Assembly: GCA_017940105.1 (NCBI GenBank)
Contig: JAGAZG010000168.1
Coordinates: 1-64,000, forward strand
Direction of reading: 5' to 3'
Length of the DNA stretch: 64,000 nt
Origin: Mailhella sp.
GTDB lineage: Bacteria > Desulfobacterota > Desulfovibrionia > Desulfovibrionales > Desulfovibrionaceae
Below the pieces are notes generated by a model. It saw only the letters and a list, made by a program, of their open reading frames with translations. It was not told where the DNA came from and did not search any database. The position numbers and the translations under genes were made by a program. Positions within the stretch are counted from its first letter, which is position 1. Each line of letters starts with the position of its first letter. Below, one piece after another: positions 7,572-16,774 of this stretch.

Positions 7572-8545
7572 TTCAAGTCACCCCATCCATCCGTATACTG
7601 CGGCATGATGTCGCTCTGGTACATTTCCTCAATCACTGCGTCACCGTACATCTTGCGGTATTCCTCAAGGTCGCCCATCTCGTAGTAATCCAGCAGCTCG
7701 TCATACATCGCCTTGTACTTCACGGGCAAGTCCTTCGGGATGTTCGTATGCAGGGTCACAACGCCATCATCGTCATCTTTATCATGTTTCCACCAGTTAC
7801 TCGGACTTGCATACGGGAACGCCCTTCTGACCAGCTCCACCTTCTTCTCAATGTATTCGTACTTCGGGAAATCAGGCTTCGCAGCTTCAGCCACGATTTC
7901 ATTCACTTTCGCAATCACCGCATCAATATGCTGGCGATTGATGTACTCATGCTGCGTGTGGGCGTTGTAATAGCCGGACGAAAGGTTCACAGCCGCCACG
8001 CCCAAATCTGGCGCTATGTACGAAATATCGCTGAACGACCCGCTGGCCGTCTTGAATCCTTTGCTCGTGATATAATCCTCGAACTCCTTGTTGTCACAAC
8101 TGTAATACACCGCATCTTCGCTGCCCCTGCGGTCAATCTCGATTATCAGCTTCAGGTCAGCCAGCTCTTTCGGCAACTTTCCGTCTTCATACTTGCGGCA
8201 GAAGTTATCTGCCCCCCTGCCTCCGATTTCTTCATCGCAGGTGAATAAGAGCCACGGCTTCTTCTCTGCCGCCTCATACGCATTGACCAGCGCATATACC
8301 CCGCAGCGGTCATCACCGCCGATGCCCTGGGGAGACATCAGGATGTTACCATCCTGCGTCGTGCAGATATGCTTTACCCGCTCGTTATGCACGGTGTCCA
8401 TGTGCGCCACCAGCATGACCGGCGCTTCGCCATAGACAAGCACAAAACTCTTTTTGCAGCAAATCGTGCGGCCTTTATACATCTTGCGAACCAGCGCATA
8501 CAGTTCCTTCTGGGTCGGTGTCAAGAACTTCTCCAACGAAATCAT
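7568..8545 (-). CDS. M20/M28/M42-type zinc metallopeptidase-like protein
   Basis: 325 residues. Metal-site motifs in the usual order: HMDTVH (H48, D50), GIGGDDRCGVY (Asp near 78), CDEEIGGRG (E105/E106), IEIDRRG (D138) and a late NAHTQHEY (His 196-199). This is the full co-catalytic zinc aminopeptidase pattern. The C-terminal ~100 residues are acidic and lack a known domain. Coupled to its neighbours on both sides by ATGA overlaps. A peptidase of this type in a phage early operon is uncommon; substrate unknown. Confidence 0.78.
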   Translation of the reverse strand: MISLEKFLTPTQKELYALVRKMYKGRTICCKKSFVLVYGEAPVMLVAHMDTVHNERVKHICTTQDGNILMSPQGIGGDDRCGVYALVNAYEAAEKKPWLLFTCDEEIGGRGADNFCRKYEDGKLPKELADLKLIIEIDRRGSEDAVYYSCDNKEFEDYITSKGFKTASGSFSDISYIAPDLGVAAVNLSSGYYNAHTQHEYINRQHIDAVIAKVNEIVAEAAKPDFPKYEYIEKKVELVRRAFPYASPSNWWKHDKDDDDGVVTLHTNIPKDLPVKYKAMYDELLDYYEMGDLEEYRKMYGDAVIEEMYQSDIMPQYTDGWGDLK

Positions 8546-10221
8546 ACAGCCTCAGCCTCCTCTTTTTCCTCGATGCAATCCGGGCAAAAGCCATCCCGCA
8601 AATCATCATCGTGATACCAGTCGCCGCATTCATCGCACTCAGCGTAACTGCTGATGCAGTCCGGGCAAACCGATACTTCAACACCTTCACGGTGAGCATC
8701 CGTGACATGATTGCTGCGGACGTACCGACCACAATCATCGCACTCAACGTAATGGTAATCACGGCAGCCGTTGCAGATATGAACCTCACAACCGTTCGCA
8801 TCTACTGCTACGCTCATATCATCCTGGTGAAACCACTCGCCGCACTCATCGCAAATCCGATAATGCCTGTCACGGCAATCATTGCATACATACTCGCCAT
8901 TAGCTAACTGCGTAACGGCATCACGGTGGTAATACTCCTCACAGTCTTCGCAATACTCGTAATACTCGTCCCGGCAATCGCGGCAAACCTGCATTTCACG
9001 ACCTGAGCTGCTATACACGGTGTAGAGGTCATCTTCGCTGTAACGGTCGCCGCATTCCGCACATTCTGCACGTCCATCATCGTTGCAATCCTCGCAGTAA
9101 AGACCAGCACTGGTTTCCTGTCCGCAAGAGATGCACAGCCCCCACGTTCCGATGTTGAACACCCTGTAATCAAGCTCATGGTCATGGCGGAGGCTGACCA
9201 TCGCTGCGAAGTTGCTGTACGTCCAGTCAGGATAGCCGCCGAAGCCATCTCCCGTACGGAAGTTGATGCCCCTATCGTTGTTGTAATACTTAAACGTCTT
9301 CCACAGGTTCGGCATACCCTCGCATTCGGAGATTTCCCGCTGTATCAGGTCGCGATAGAGCTTCGATTCAGTCTGCGCCCCCTCCGTGCCACCGCTCGTG
9401 TTATACATCCGGCTCTGCAACAGCAATCCGTTACCGGGGCGGTACATATAGAGCTGGCGCGTTGTCTTGCGATTATTGAGCGTTTCCGGCTCATTCGGGT
9501 CTGACACGGTAAATGCAATCATCGTACAGTTATCCCGTGCGTACCCAGAACAACCGTTGTTGTACTGGTACTCGTCACTGTTGAACGAATGGCAGCTTGT
9601 CATCGTGTTCCCACGCTTATCCTGCTTCGGATTCGACATGGTTACGAAATGCGCCGGGTTCAAGCTGACGTACAACTTGAACGAAATCTTTTTGGCTGAC
9701 AGCTCATCTGCCAACTGCGCATAGAGATGCTGAAACCTGCTTCCAGCAGTCTCATCAGCGATGCCCAACGCCTGACACATCGCCTTGAAAATGCGGCTCT
9801 TTTTCTTGCCAGGAGCGTATGCTTTCGGAGCCAACCTGCCAATAGCAGCTATTGCCTCGGAATGGTCGCCACCGTACTGAGTGAACAGCTTAATAGCGGC
9901 TTTGAGGTCGTCGCTATCGCAGCGTCCATCAAAAGCGGGATCTAAAATCTCATACGCCAGGTCATACACTATGTCGTAATTCGGGTCATGCGTCCGCGTT
10001 CCGTTGATGACCAACGCATCCAATGCCTCATCCCATGCCGGAGACTTGCGGAACATTTCACGAAGCTCCTGCTTGGCCTTCACACTGTCTTCTGCCAGCC
10101 TGTCCACGAACGAATCGGTCACATCGTCAAGAACATCGGTCAAATTGCTGTGCCGACCATAGTCCCCGATGGCTTGCCAGATGTCCTTGCGAGCCTTCTC
10201 AATTTTTTCCTGCATTTCCAT
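8542..10221 (-). CDS. Large Cys-rich multi-zinc-ribbon protein
   Basis: 559 residues from ATG 10221, chosen because of the AGGAGG site 8 nt upstream; the frame is open to 10332 but without a ribosome site. The N-terminal half is an unassigned globular domain (TMTSCHSFNSDEY ... QLYMYRPGNGLL). The C-terminal ~200 residues are a run of CxxC pairs of the form CDECGEWYH / CNDCRDRHY, enough for about seven or eight zinc sites. First gene of the minus-strand early operon. Function unknown; the repeats suggest nucleic-acid or protein binding. Confidence 0.72.
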   Translation of the reverse strand: MEMQEKIEKARKDIWQAIGDYGRHSNLTDVLDDVTDSFVDRLAEDSVKAKQELREMFRKSPAWDEALDALVINGTRTHDPNYDIVYDLAYEILDPAFDGRCDSDDLKAAIKLFTQYGGDHSEAIAAIGRLAPKAYAPGKKKSRIFKAMCQALGIADETAGSRFQHLYAQLADELSAKKISFKLYVSLNPAHFVTMSNPKQDKRGNTMTSCHSFNSDEYQYNNGCSGYARDNCTMIAFTVSDPNEPETLNNRKTTRQLYMYRPGNGLLLQSRMYNTSGGTEGAQTESKLYRDLIQREISECEGMPNLWKTFKYYNNDRGINFRTGDGFGGYPDWTYSNFAAMVSLRHDHELDYRVFNIGTWGLCISCGQETSAGLYCEDCNDDGRAECAECGDRYSEDDLYTVYSSSGREMQVCRDCRDEYYEYCEDCEEYYHRDAVTQLANGEYVCNDCRDRHYRICDECGEWFHQDDMSVAVDANGCEVHICNGCRDYHYVECDDCGRYVRSNHVTDAHREGVEVSVCPDCISSYAECDECGDWYHDDDLRDGFCPDCIEEKEEAEAV

Positions 10222-10270
10222 TTTCTGTCCTCCTAGTCGTTTGTGCAAATCCAGCAAACCGTTGAGATGG

Positions 10271-10741
10271 TTGGAAACGCTAAAAGATGTGACAGCGGTG
10301 GCTGCATTCACGGCAGTCGCCTTATATGCCATGCCCGCAGATAAGGCAAAGCCAGTTCAAAAGCCGGTCATGGTTGTAAAAATCCAGGAGCCTGTGGAGC
10401 CGATACCGCAAGCACAGCCCAGATGGTCTGAAGAAGATGTCAGGGCGATGGCTCTTACGCTTGCTGGTGAGTGTTACTCAGACAAGGTGCAGGACAAACG
10501 GCTTGTGTGTGAAGTCATCCTAAACCGAGTCAGCGACAGCAGATTTAAGGACAGCGTGGTTGAGGTGCTGGAAACGCCGAATGCCTTCAATGGCTACTGG
10601 CAGCAGTCAAGACCCGTAACCGAAAATGACATAGCTGTTGCAGAGCAAACATTGGCAGACTGGCACGACAATGGATGCCAGCCGTTGTCAGATATTCGGT
10701 TCTTCTGCTCCGGCGGAAACCGAGAAAACCATTTTTATTGA
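10271..10741 (+). CDS. SleB-type cell wall hydrolase (Hydrolase_2 family)
   Basis: About 156 residues. N-terminal hydrophobic anchor (VTAVAAFTAVALYAM), a Pro-rich linker, then the catalytic domain: AMALTLAGECYSDKVQDKRL with its Glu, VCEVILNRVSDSRF, NAFNGYW and FFCSGGNRENHFY. Family members cleave peptidoglycan as transglycosylases. No ATG with a ribosome site was found; TTG 10271 is a guess, and TTG 10262 or GTG 10289 are alternatives. First gene of the plus operon, divergent from 8542-10221. Position far from the lysis genes is odd. Confidence 0.72.
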   Translation: METLKDVTAVAAFTAVALYAMPADKAKPVQKPVMVVKIQEPVEPIPQAQPRWSEEDVRAMALTLAGECYSDKVQDKRLVCEVILNRVSDSRFKDSVVEVLETPNAFNGYWQQSRPVTENDIAVAEQTLADWHDNGCQPLSDIRFFCSGGNRENHFY

Positions 10742-10763
10742 TGTGATGAAAGGGGTCAAAATC

Positions 10764-11201
10764 ATGGAAATCGTAATCACCGTAGAAGCTGCGGCTCTTG
10801 CCGAGGCTATCAATAACTTGGCAATGGCATTGCAGGGGGCGAAAATTCCAGCACAGCAGCAGACAGCACCTGCGCAGACACCGGTAGCACCCGCACCGGC
10901 ACCTGTTCAGGCTCCTCAGCCCGTGCCGACTCCCCCCGTGGCACAGCCGCAACAGGCCCCGGCTCCACAGCCTGCACCCGCACAGCAGGGATTGCCGGTA
11001 GCAGGAGTTCCGTTGGCAACAGCTCCGAAATACACCGTGGAGCAGATTATGGCAGCCGGTGCAACATTGATGGATGCGGGCAAGGCGAATGACCTGATTA
11101 ACCTGCTTCATTCCTTCGGCGTTCAAGCCGTAATGGAGCTGAAGCCCGAACAGCTTGGCGCGTTTGCCACGGCTATGCGGGATTTGGGGGCAAAGATATG
11201 A
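10764..11201 (+). CDS. Pro/Ala/Gln-rich linker protein of the recombination cluster
   Basis: 145 residues. N-terminal short helix, a ~55-residue low-complexity Pro-Ala-Gln tract (residues 35-85), then a compact helical C-terminal domain (TVEQIMAAGATLMDAGKAND ... ELKPEQLGAF). ATG 10764 has AAAGGGG 8 nt upstream; the upstream frame is the previous gene's shadow. Directly before DUF2800/DUF2815 genes, so probably an accessory of that DNA-handling set. Confidence 0.65.
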   Translation: MEIVITVEAAALAEAINNLAMALQGAKIPAQQQTAPAQTPVAPAPAPVQAPQPVPTPPVAQPQQAPAPQPAPAQQGLPVAGVPLATAPKYTVEQIMAAGATLMDAGKANDLINLLHSFGVQAVMELKPEQLGAFATAMRDLGAKI

Positions 11202-12382
11202 GCGATCATGCACTGCTCTCCCCGTCTGCTGCGCATCGCTGGCTAAACTGCCCGCTGTCAGCCCGGCTTGAAGCAGAACTGCCAGAAAAGACCAGTTCCT
11301 TCGCAGAGGAAGGGACGCTGGCCCACAGCGTATGCGAGGTCATGGCAAAGAAGCATTTCGGAAAAATCAAGGCCGCAAGCTGTACGAGAACTCTCAAGAA
11401 GCTCAAAGCTGACCCGCTGTGGGACGATGAGATGCTTCGCTCGGCAGAGACTTATGTTGAGCATCTTGCTGAAAGAGCGATGGGCTTTGCAAGTGAACCT
11501 TATGTCGCATTTGAAACGAGCGTTGACATTTCCGCCTATGTCCCGGAAGCATTCGGGCGATGTGATTGCATCATGTTTGGCGGTGACACGCTTGTCATCA
11601 CAGACTTCAAGAATGGCAAGGGCGTGAAAGTATGCGCGGCGGAAAATCCACAGCTTATGCTGTACGCTTTGGGGGCCATCAAGCTCTACCAGCCGATTTT
11701 TGGAGGCGGCATCCTGAACGTCGAGATTTACATTGACCAGCCGAGGCTTGGAAGCTATGAAAGCTGGAAATGTACCGTGGAAGAACTTTTGGCCTGGGGC
11801 GAGGAAATCAAGCCCAAAGCACAGATGGCTTATGCAGGTTTCGGCGAGTATCATGCCGGAGAATGGTGCAGGTTCTGCCGAGCACATGGAAGGTGTAAAG
11901 CACAGGCCAGACAGCAAATATCAGCATTTGATGATTTTGCTCCGGCGATAAAGAGCAATCTGACAGGACTGCTATCCCCAGAAGAAATGAGCGAAGCACT
12001 CCGAAAAGGTGAGACGCTGGTGGAATGGTTCAGTGCAGTAAAAGAAGCTGCTCTTATGAGGTTGCTTGAAGGCATCCCCATTCCCGGATTCAAGATTGTC
12101 GAGGGACGCAGTTCTCGCGCATGGTCTAACCAAGACAAGGCTTTGGAAGCCTTGGAAGCTCAGGGCATTAAGCGGGCTGTGATTTACGACAGCGTTCCCA
12201 AGACGTTGGCACAGATTGAGAAAATGCTGGGCAAGCAGAAATTTGATGAGATGGTTGGTGAGTTCGTGACTAAGCCACAAGGCAAGCCAACGCTCGCCCC
12301 TGAAAGCGATAAGCGTCCAGTATTCAGTTCAGCCGCTACCGACTTTGCAGCAGTTGCAGAAAACGTAAAGAGCGAAACGTAA
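11198..12382 (+). CDS. DUF2800 family protein (PD-(D/E)XK nuclease-like)
   Basis: 394 residues. Starts HALLSPSAAHRWLNCPLSAR, typical of DUF2800; nuclease-like motif with GRCDCIMFGG and LVITDFKNGKG (D...DxK) near 125-145, and Cys positions (WCRFCRAHGRCKAQ) near 228-240 that suggest an iron-sulfur or zinc site as in RecB/AddB-like nucleases. Pairs with the DUF2815 gene downstream, as in many Firmicute phages, probably as exonuclease plus single-strand-binding protein. Confidence 0.87.
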   Translation: MSDHALLSPSAAHRWLNCPLSARLEAELPEKTSSFAEEGTLAHSVCEVMAKKHFGKIKAASCTRTLKKLKADPLWDDEMLRSAETYVEHLAERAMGFASEPYVAFETSVDISAYVPEAFGRCDCIMFGGDTLVITDFKNGKGVKVCAAENPQLMLYALGAIKLYQPIFGGGILNVEIYIDQPRLGSYESWKCTVEELLAWGEEIKPKAQMAYAGFGEYHAGEWCRFCRAHGRCKAQARQQISAFDDFAPAIKSNLTGLLSPEEMSEALRKGETLVEWFSAVKEAALMRLLEGIPIPGFKIVEGRSSRAWSNQDKALEALEAQGIKRAVIYDSVPKTLAQIEKMLGKQKFDEMVGEFVTKPQGKPTLAPESDKRPVFSSAATDFAAVAENVKSET

Positions 12383-12452
12383 AATGTAAAGAGCAAAAAG
12401 CGAAAAGTGAAGACGAAAAAGTGAAATGTAAAGAGTTGAGGAGGAAAAGAGT

Positions 12453-13118
12453 ATGTATAACAACATCCCTACCAAAGTTTTGACCGGTGAAGTCCGCCTG
12501 TCTTATGTGAACCTCGTGGCGCCCCGCGCGAACAACAATGACCCCAGCGCAACTCCGAAGTATTCCGTGACCCTGCTCATCCCGAAGACGGATGTAGCTG
12601 TTAAGCAGAACATTGATGCCAGCATCGAGGCCGCTGCCGCTGATGCTCAGAGCAAGATTTGGAATGGTGTGCGCCCCCCTGTCATGCCCGTTCCCATCCA
12701 CGATGGTGACGGTGTTCGTGAGAATGGAACGCCGTATGGCGATGAGTGCAAAGGGTGCTGGGTCATCACCGCAAGCACGAAGAATAAGCCGCAGGTCGTT
12801 CACCAGAGTGACATTAACACCGAGCTTCTGCCGCAGGATATTTACAGCGGGATGTATGCCCGCGTTACCATCAATTTCTTTGGCTATGCCCGCGCTGGCA
12901 AGCGTGGTATCGGATGTGGCCTGGGCAACGTGATGAAGACTCGTGACGGCGATCCGCTGGCAGGTGGAGCATCTGCTGCGGCTGACTTCGCTGGCATTGG
13001 TATGACCCCCGGAGCTGCTACGGTAGCGACGGGTTATGCCCCCGGAACTCCTTCCACTGTTCCGTCAGGGGCGCAGCCAGGAGCCATCAACCCGCTTACG
13101 GGACAGCCGATGTATTGA
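12453..13118 (+). CDS. DUF2815 family, single-strand DNA-binding-like protein
   Basis: 221 residues: TKVLTGEVRLSYVNLVAPRA start, OB-like core with KYSVTLLIPKTD, GCWVITASTKNKPQVV and a GYARAGKRGIGCGLGNV segment, and a disordered Gly/Pro/Ala tail. Known as partner of DUF2800 proteins. A GAGGAGG site precedes ATG 12453. The 70 nt upstream are a purine-rich patchwork of short repeats (TGTAAAGAG, AAAAGTGA) with no other signal. Confidence 0.87.
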   Translation: MYNNIPTKVLTGEVRLSYVNLVAPRANNNDPSATPKYSVTLLIPKTDVAVKQNIDASIEAAAADAQSKIWNGVRPPVMPVPIHDGDGVRENGTPYGDECKGCWVITASTKNKPQVVHQSDINTELLPQDIYSGMYARVTINFFGYARAGKRGIGCGLGNVMKTRDGDPLAGGASAAADFAGIGMTPGAATVATGYAPGTPSTVPSGAQPGAINPLTGQPMY

Positions 13119-13130
13119 TACGAAAATGAA

Positions 13131-13166
13131 CCCCGCAGTTGACCAAAGCCTTGACTGCGGGGTTTG
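13131..13166 (+). terminator. Hairpin terminator-like structure
   Basis: Stem CCCCGCAGT/ACTGCGGGG style pairing around a 14-nt loop followed by TTTG. The T tract is short, so it may attenuate rather than end transcription after the DUF2815 gene. Confidence 0.55.
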
Positions 13167-13184
13167 TAATCAGGAGACGCAAGT

Positions 13185-13568
13185 ATGGAAAATAATTTTC
13201 ATGTCAGATGGATGACTGGCAACATCAGCGTGAATGCCGAACGGTACTTTTCCAGCATGGGAATGCCGTCCATCAAGAAATTGCTGAAATTGGCTTGCCA
13301 GCATTGTACCGAGGATGACCGAAAAAAGCTCATCGTCCTTCTTGAAGAAGCCGTGGAAAATCACGATTTGGCCATGAAGACAGCAGAGGATTTGCGCCAG
13401 CAGTCTGATGCCTTGTTTGCAGAACGCATCAGAGGCTACGTCAACAGGCCGAAATCCACGCCGGAAAAACAGTTGAAAAAGCAACACCAGAAACTGCTGA
13501 ATGTCATCAAAATTGTTAAGGGACAGAAGTGGTTAGCGTTTGTTAAAGAACAGGAGTGGCTGCCGTGA
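13185..13568 (+). CDS. Hypothetical helical protein preceding DNA polymerase
   Basis: 127 residues, helical and Lys-rich with a basic C-terminal half (TPEKQLKKQHQKLLNVIKIV). Overlaps the polymerase start. Not recognised; its fixed place before polA suggests a replication accessory role, which is inference. Confidence 0.6.
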   Translation: MENNFHVRWMTGNISVNAERYFSSMGMPSIKKLLKLACQHCTEDDRKKLIVLLEEAVENHDLAMKTAEDLRQQSDALFAERIRGYVNRPKSTPEKQLKKQHQKLLNVIKIVKGQKWLAFVKEQEWLP

Positions 13569-15553
13569 AGCATCTTTCGATTGATATTGAAACTTTCAGC
13601 AGCGAACCGATACCGAAAACGGGTCTGTATAAGTACGTCCAGAGCCGGGATTTCGAGGTGCTGCTGTTCGCATACAGCCTAGACAGCGGCCCTGTGGAAA
13701 TCGTTGACCTTGCTCAAGGAGAAGAACTCCCGGCATGGGTTGCCCAGGCGCTGTTCGACTCTGATTATGTTAAGCACGCTTACAATGCTGCTTTCGAGTG
13801 GTATTGCTTATCGAAGTTCTGCGGACGGCCTTTGCCGATTGAGCAATGGCGGGACACGATGCTTCACGGCCTGTATTGCGGGCTGACGGCAGGTTTGGAT
13901 GCCACGGGCAAAGCCTTGAACCTCCCTGCTGACAAGCAGAAAATGTCCGTAGGCAAAGCCCTGATTCGTTATTTCTGTGTACCCTGCAATCCAACGAAAG
14001 CCAACGGCGGCAGGACGCGGAACTATCCGAAGCACGACCCTGAAAAGTGGGCACTATTCAAGCAGTATTGCCAAGGCGATGTCACAACTGAAATGGAAAT
14101 CGACCGGAGGCTGTCAGCCTTCCCTGTGCCGGAAGCCATTGAAAAGCAGTGGCAGACAGACCTCCGCATCAATGCCCGTGGTGTGGCCGTGGATATGGAG
14201 TTGGTGCAGGGAGCCTTGGAAATAGCAGGAAAGACCCATGACAGGCTAATGCAGGAGGCCATCGGCATCACAGGACTGCAAAATCCCAACAGCATCGCCC
14301 AGCTTGCCAAGTGGCTTGAGGAAACGACGGGAGAAACCCTGCCCGATCTCCGCAAGGACACCGTAGAACAGATGCTCAAGACGCAAGCCGTGACTGGCTC
14401 TGCCGAGCGTATGCTGGAAATCCGTCAGGAGCTGGGCAAGACCAGCACCAAGAAATACAACGCCATTGAGGCGGCAGTATGCGCCGATGGCAGAGTCCGT
14501 GGACTGTTGCAGTTCTACGGGGCGAACCGAACCGGCAGATGGGCGGGACGGCTCGTGCAGGTGCAGAACCTCGCCCGAACCTACATCGACCTGAAATACC
14601 TGCCGATGGCCCGCGAAGCGGTCAAGAAGCGTGACGGCGAAAAGCTGAAAGTCCTGTTTGGCTCGCCGATGGACACGCTTTCCCAGCTTATCCGCACGTC
14701 GTTCATCGCCGGCGACGGCAACGTGCTGGTTGATGCGGACTTCTCCTCTATCGAGGCTAGGGTCATTGCATGGCTCGCCGGAGAGGAATGGGTACTGGAA
14801 GTGTTCAGGACGCATGGCAAGATTTATGAGGCCACGGCAAGCCAGATGTTCGGGGTGCCGATTGAGAAAATCAAGAAGGGCAACCCGGAATACGCCCTGC
14901 GGCAGCGCGGGAAGGTGGCTACGCTGGCCCTCGGCTATCAAGGCGGTGTCGGCGCTCTTATCCAGATGGGAGCCTTGAACATGGGCATCCCGGAGGAAGA
15001 CCTGCAAGACATCGTTTATCGCTGGCGTGAGGCCAACAAGCGCATCGTGGACTTGTGGTACAGGGTCGAAAAAGCTGCGGTAGCCACCATTCAGACAGGG
15101 AAGCAGACGGGTGTGAACGGTCTGCTGTTCACGCGAGAGTTCGACATGGCAAACGGCCTGGACTACATGACCATCACCCTGCCGAGCCAGCGCAAGCTCT
15201 ATTACGCCTTCCCTTCCCTGGGTACGAATCAGTGGGACAGACCATCCATCAACTATCGTGGCGTGAACCAGACTACGAAGCGGTGGGAGTCGCTTGAGAC
15301 ATACGGCGGGAAGCTCGTGGAGAACGTGGTGCAAGCTATCGCCCGCGACTGTCTGGCCCTCACGATTGAGAAGCTGGAAGCCGCCGGGTTCCCCATCGTG
15401 TTCCACGTCCATGATGAGGTAGTCATTGACTGCCCTGTCAGCATGGCGAACCTCGATGCCGTGGTCAGGATTATGACTGAGCCGATACCGTGGGCGCAGG
15501 GGCTGCCCCTGAACGCTGACGGATGGGTTGGGGAGTTCTTCCGAAAGGATTGA
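13565..15553 (+). CDS. Family A DNA polymerase with 3'-5' exonuclease domain
   Basis: 662 residues from GTG 13565 (AGGAG 8 nt upstream; overlaps the previous stop as GTGA). Exonuclease motif DIETFS at residues 7-12, then HAYNAAFEWYCL and the YCQGDVTTEMEI Exo III-like segment. Polymerase motif A VDADFSSIEARVIAWLAG near 390, motif B RGKVATLALGYQGG near 448, motif C VFHVHDEVVID near 615. No 5' nuclease domain. This is the phage replicative polymerase type. Confidence 0.95.
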   Translation: MKHLSIDIETFSSEPIPKTGLYKYVQSRDFEVLLFAYSLDSGPVEIVDLAQGEELPAWVAQALFDSDYVKHAYNAAFEWYCLSKFCGRPLPIEQWRDTMLHGLYCGLTAGLDATGKALNLPADKQKMSVGKALIRYFCVPCNPTKANGGRTRNYPKHDPEKWALFKQYCQGDVTTEMEIDRRLSAFPVPEAIEKQWQTDLRINARGVAVDMELVQGALEIAGKTHDRLMQEAIGITGLQNPNSIAQLAKWLEETTGETLPDLRKDTVEQMLKTQAVTGSAERMLEIRQELGKTSTKKYNAIEAAVCADGRVRGLLQFYGANRTGRWAGRLVQVQNLARTYIDLKYLPMAREAVKKRDGEKLKVLFGSPMDTLSQLIRTSFIAGDGNVLVDADFSSIEARVIAWLAGEEWVLEVFRTHGKIYEATASQMFGVPIEKIKKGNPEYALRQRGKVATLALGYQGGVGALIQMGALNMGIPEEDLQDIVYRWREANKRIVDLWYRVEKAAVATIQTGKQTGVNGLLFTREFDMANGLDYMTITLPSQRKLYYAFPSLGTNQWDRPSINYRGVNQTTKRWESLETYGGKLVENVVQAIARDCLALTIEKLEAAGFPIVFHVHDEVVIDCPVSMANLDAVVRIMTEPIPWAQGLPLNADGWVGEFFRKD

Positions 15554-15804
15554 TGGCCGTGACCGACTTCAATGAGAAGCTGATGGAATTTTGGCGGTGC
15601 TTGCAGGACATGGCCATCGAGCTGTATCAGAGATTTGTTCGTGCGTATCGAGAGATAAAGCGGATAATTGAGGCAATGCCGCTGTGGGAAGCAGACCTAA
15701 GAAACCAGATACTGCGAAAAGCCAAGTACCTGCGACGCATGGCGCACAGCAAGCGGCATCGTCGCAAGCGAAAGAAACCATTGCACAGGAGGAAAAGGAA
15801 ATGA
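15553..15804 (+). CDS. Small very basic protein
   Basis: 83 residues with an acidic/aromatic N-terminal helix and an extremely basic C terminus (RMAHSKRHRRKRKKPLHRRK). Coupled to polymerase (TGATG) and to thyX (ATGA). Probably nucleic-acid binding; no family recognised. Confidence 0.55.
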   Translation: MAVTDFNEKLMEFWRCLQDMAIELYQRFVRAYREIKRIIEAMPLWEADLRNQILRKAKYLRRMAHSKRHRRKRKKPLHRRKRK

Positions 15805-16439
15805 GGATTGTAACCCCAAGCATTGAAATTGTGACCCCGCTTGACGGCAATGCCGTCGTAAAGCACATTGAGCGCTGCGGACGTGTTTGCTATAAGTCCG
15901 AGGACAGAATTATTGACGGTTCTGCTCAGAAGTTTATCAAAGCCATTATCGACTGCGGGCATGAGTCGGTGCTGGAACATTTCAGCATCACCGTTAAGTT
16001 CATTGTTGACCGTGGTGTGTCGCATGAAATCGTGCGGCACAGACTGGCATCCTATTCCCAGGAAAGCACCCGCTATTGCAACTATTCCAAGGGCGAGTTC
16101 GGTTCGGAAATCACAGTGGTAAAGCCGCCGTTTTTCGACGTGGGCGATGCCGGGTATGTATGCTGGAAAGCTGCTTGCGAAGAAGCTGAGGAAGCCTATT
16201 TCGCCCTGCTCAACATCGGCTGCACACCGCAGGAGGCTCGGAGTGTACTGCCCAACAGCTTGAAGACTGAGTTGTATATGACTGCGAACCTTCGCGAATG
16301 GCGGTGGTTCTTCCGCAAACGTGCTGCGCCTGACGCTCATCCGCAGATGCGGGAGGTCGCTTATCCCTTGCTTGCGCAGATGAGCAATATGATACCAGGT
16401 GTGTTCGATGATTTGGGAGATTGCCATGACAAACCTTGA
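15801..16439 (+). CDS. thyX: FAD-dependent thymidylate synthase
   Basis: 212 residues from ATG 15801, with GGAGGAAAAGGAA just upstream. Carries the ThyX signature RHRLASYSQESTRY at about residues 78-91 and the conserved C-terminal NLREWRWFFRKR substrate-binding segment. Makes dTMP from dUMP using methylene-tetrahydrofolate and flavin, supplying thymidine for phage DNA synthesis. Sits inside the replication operon next to other nucleotide-metabolism genes. Confidence 0.95.
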   Translation: MRIVTPSIEIVTPLDGNAVVKHIERCGRVCYKSEDRIIDGSAQKFIKAIIDCGHESVLEHFSITVKFIVDRGVSHEIVRHRLASYSQESTRYCNYSKGEFGSEITVVKPPFFDVGDAGYVCWKAACEEAEEAYFALLNIGCTPQEARSVLPNSLKTELYMTANLREWRWFFRKRAAPDAHPQMREVAYPLLAQMSNMIPGVFDDLGDCHDKP

Positions 16440-16647
16440 CAAGTTCATAGAGGTCATGAACGCGACATTCGATGCTCACTTCAAGCCCGAAAATATGAAG
16501 CTCATGTGTACGCCCTGTGGCGTGTTGAAGCAGGGCAGACACGCCTGCAACCATTTCAACTGCCTTAGCTGCGAAAGCTGGTGGCGCAGGGAATACAAGC
16601 CCCCGAAGGGAGGTGGTCGCAATGGAACCGACAGAAGCTCAGATTAG
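16426..16647 (+). CDS. Small Cys-rich putative zinc-binding protein
   Basis: 73 residues from ATG 16426. Contains MCTPCGVLKQGRHACNHFNC and SCESWWRR, four to five Cys that could hold zinc. Overlaps thyX by 14 nt. Function unknown. Confidence 0.55.
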   Translation: MTNLDKFIEVMNATFDAHFKPENMKLMCTPCGVLKQGRHACNHFNCLSCESWWRREYKPPKGGGRNGTDRSSD

Positions 16648-16774
16648 TTATGCCAAGGACTTGATGGCGAAGCTAGGCTACACCGAGGATGACTTGGAAG
16701 TTGATTTTGAATATATGACCCGCGCAGAAGTGTCGGAATTGATTGATGAATTGAAGGAGGAATGGGGCGAATGA
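16622..16774 (+). CDS. 50-residue DUF3072-like protein
   Basis: Begins MEPTEAQISYAKDLMAKLGY and ends in an acidic helix (SELIDELKEEWGE). The pattern PTxAQxxYAKxL resembles DUF3072-type small proteins seen at ends of DNA-binding or polymerase genes. GGGAGG lies 8-9 nt before ATG 16622, and the stop overlaps the next start. Confidence 0.6.
   Translation: MEPTEAQISYAKDLMAKLGYTEDDLEVDFEYMTRAEVSELIDELKEEWGE

Noticed and set aside
14246..15412. 388-codon minus-strand frame
   Set aside because: Antisense of DNA polymerase; no family features.
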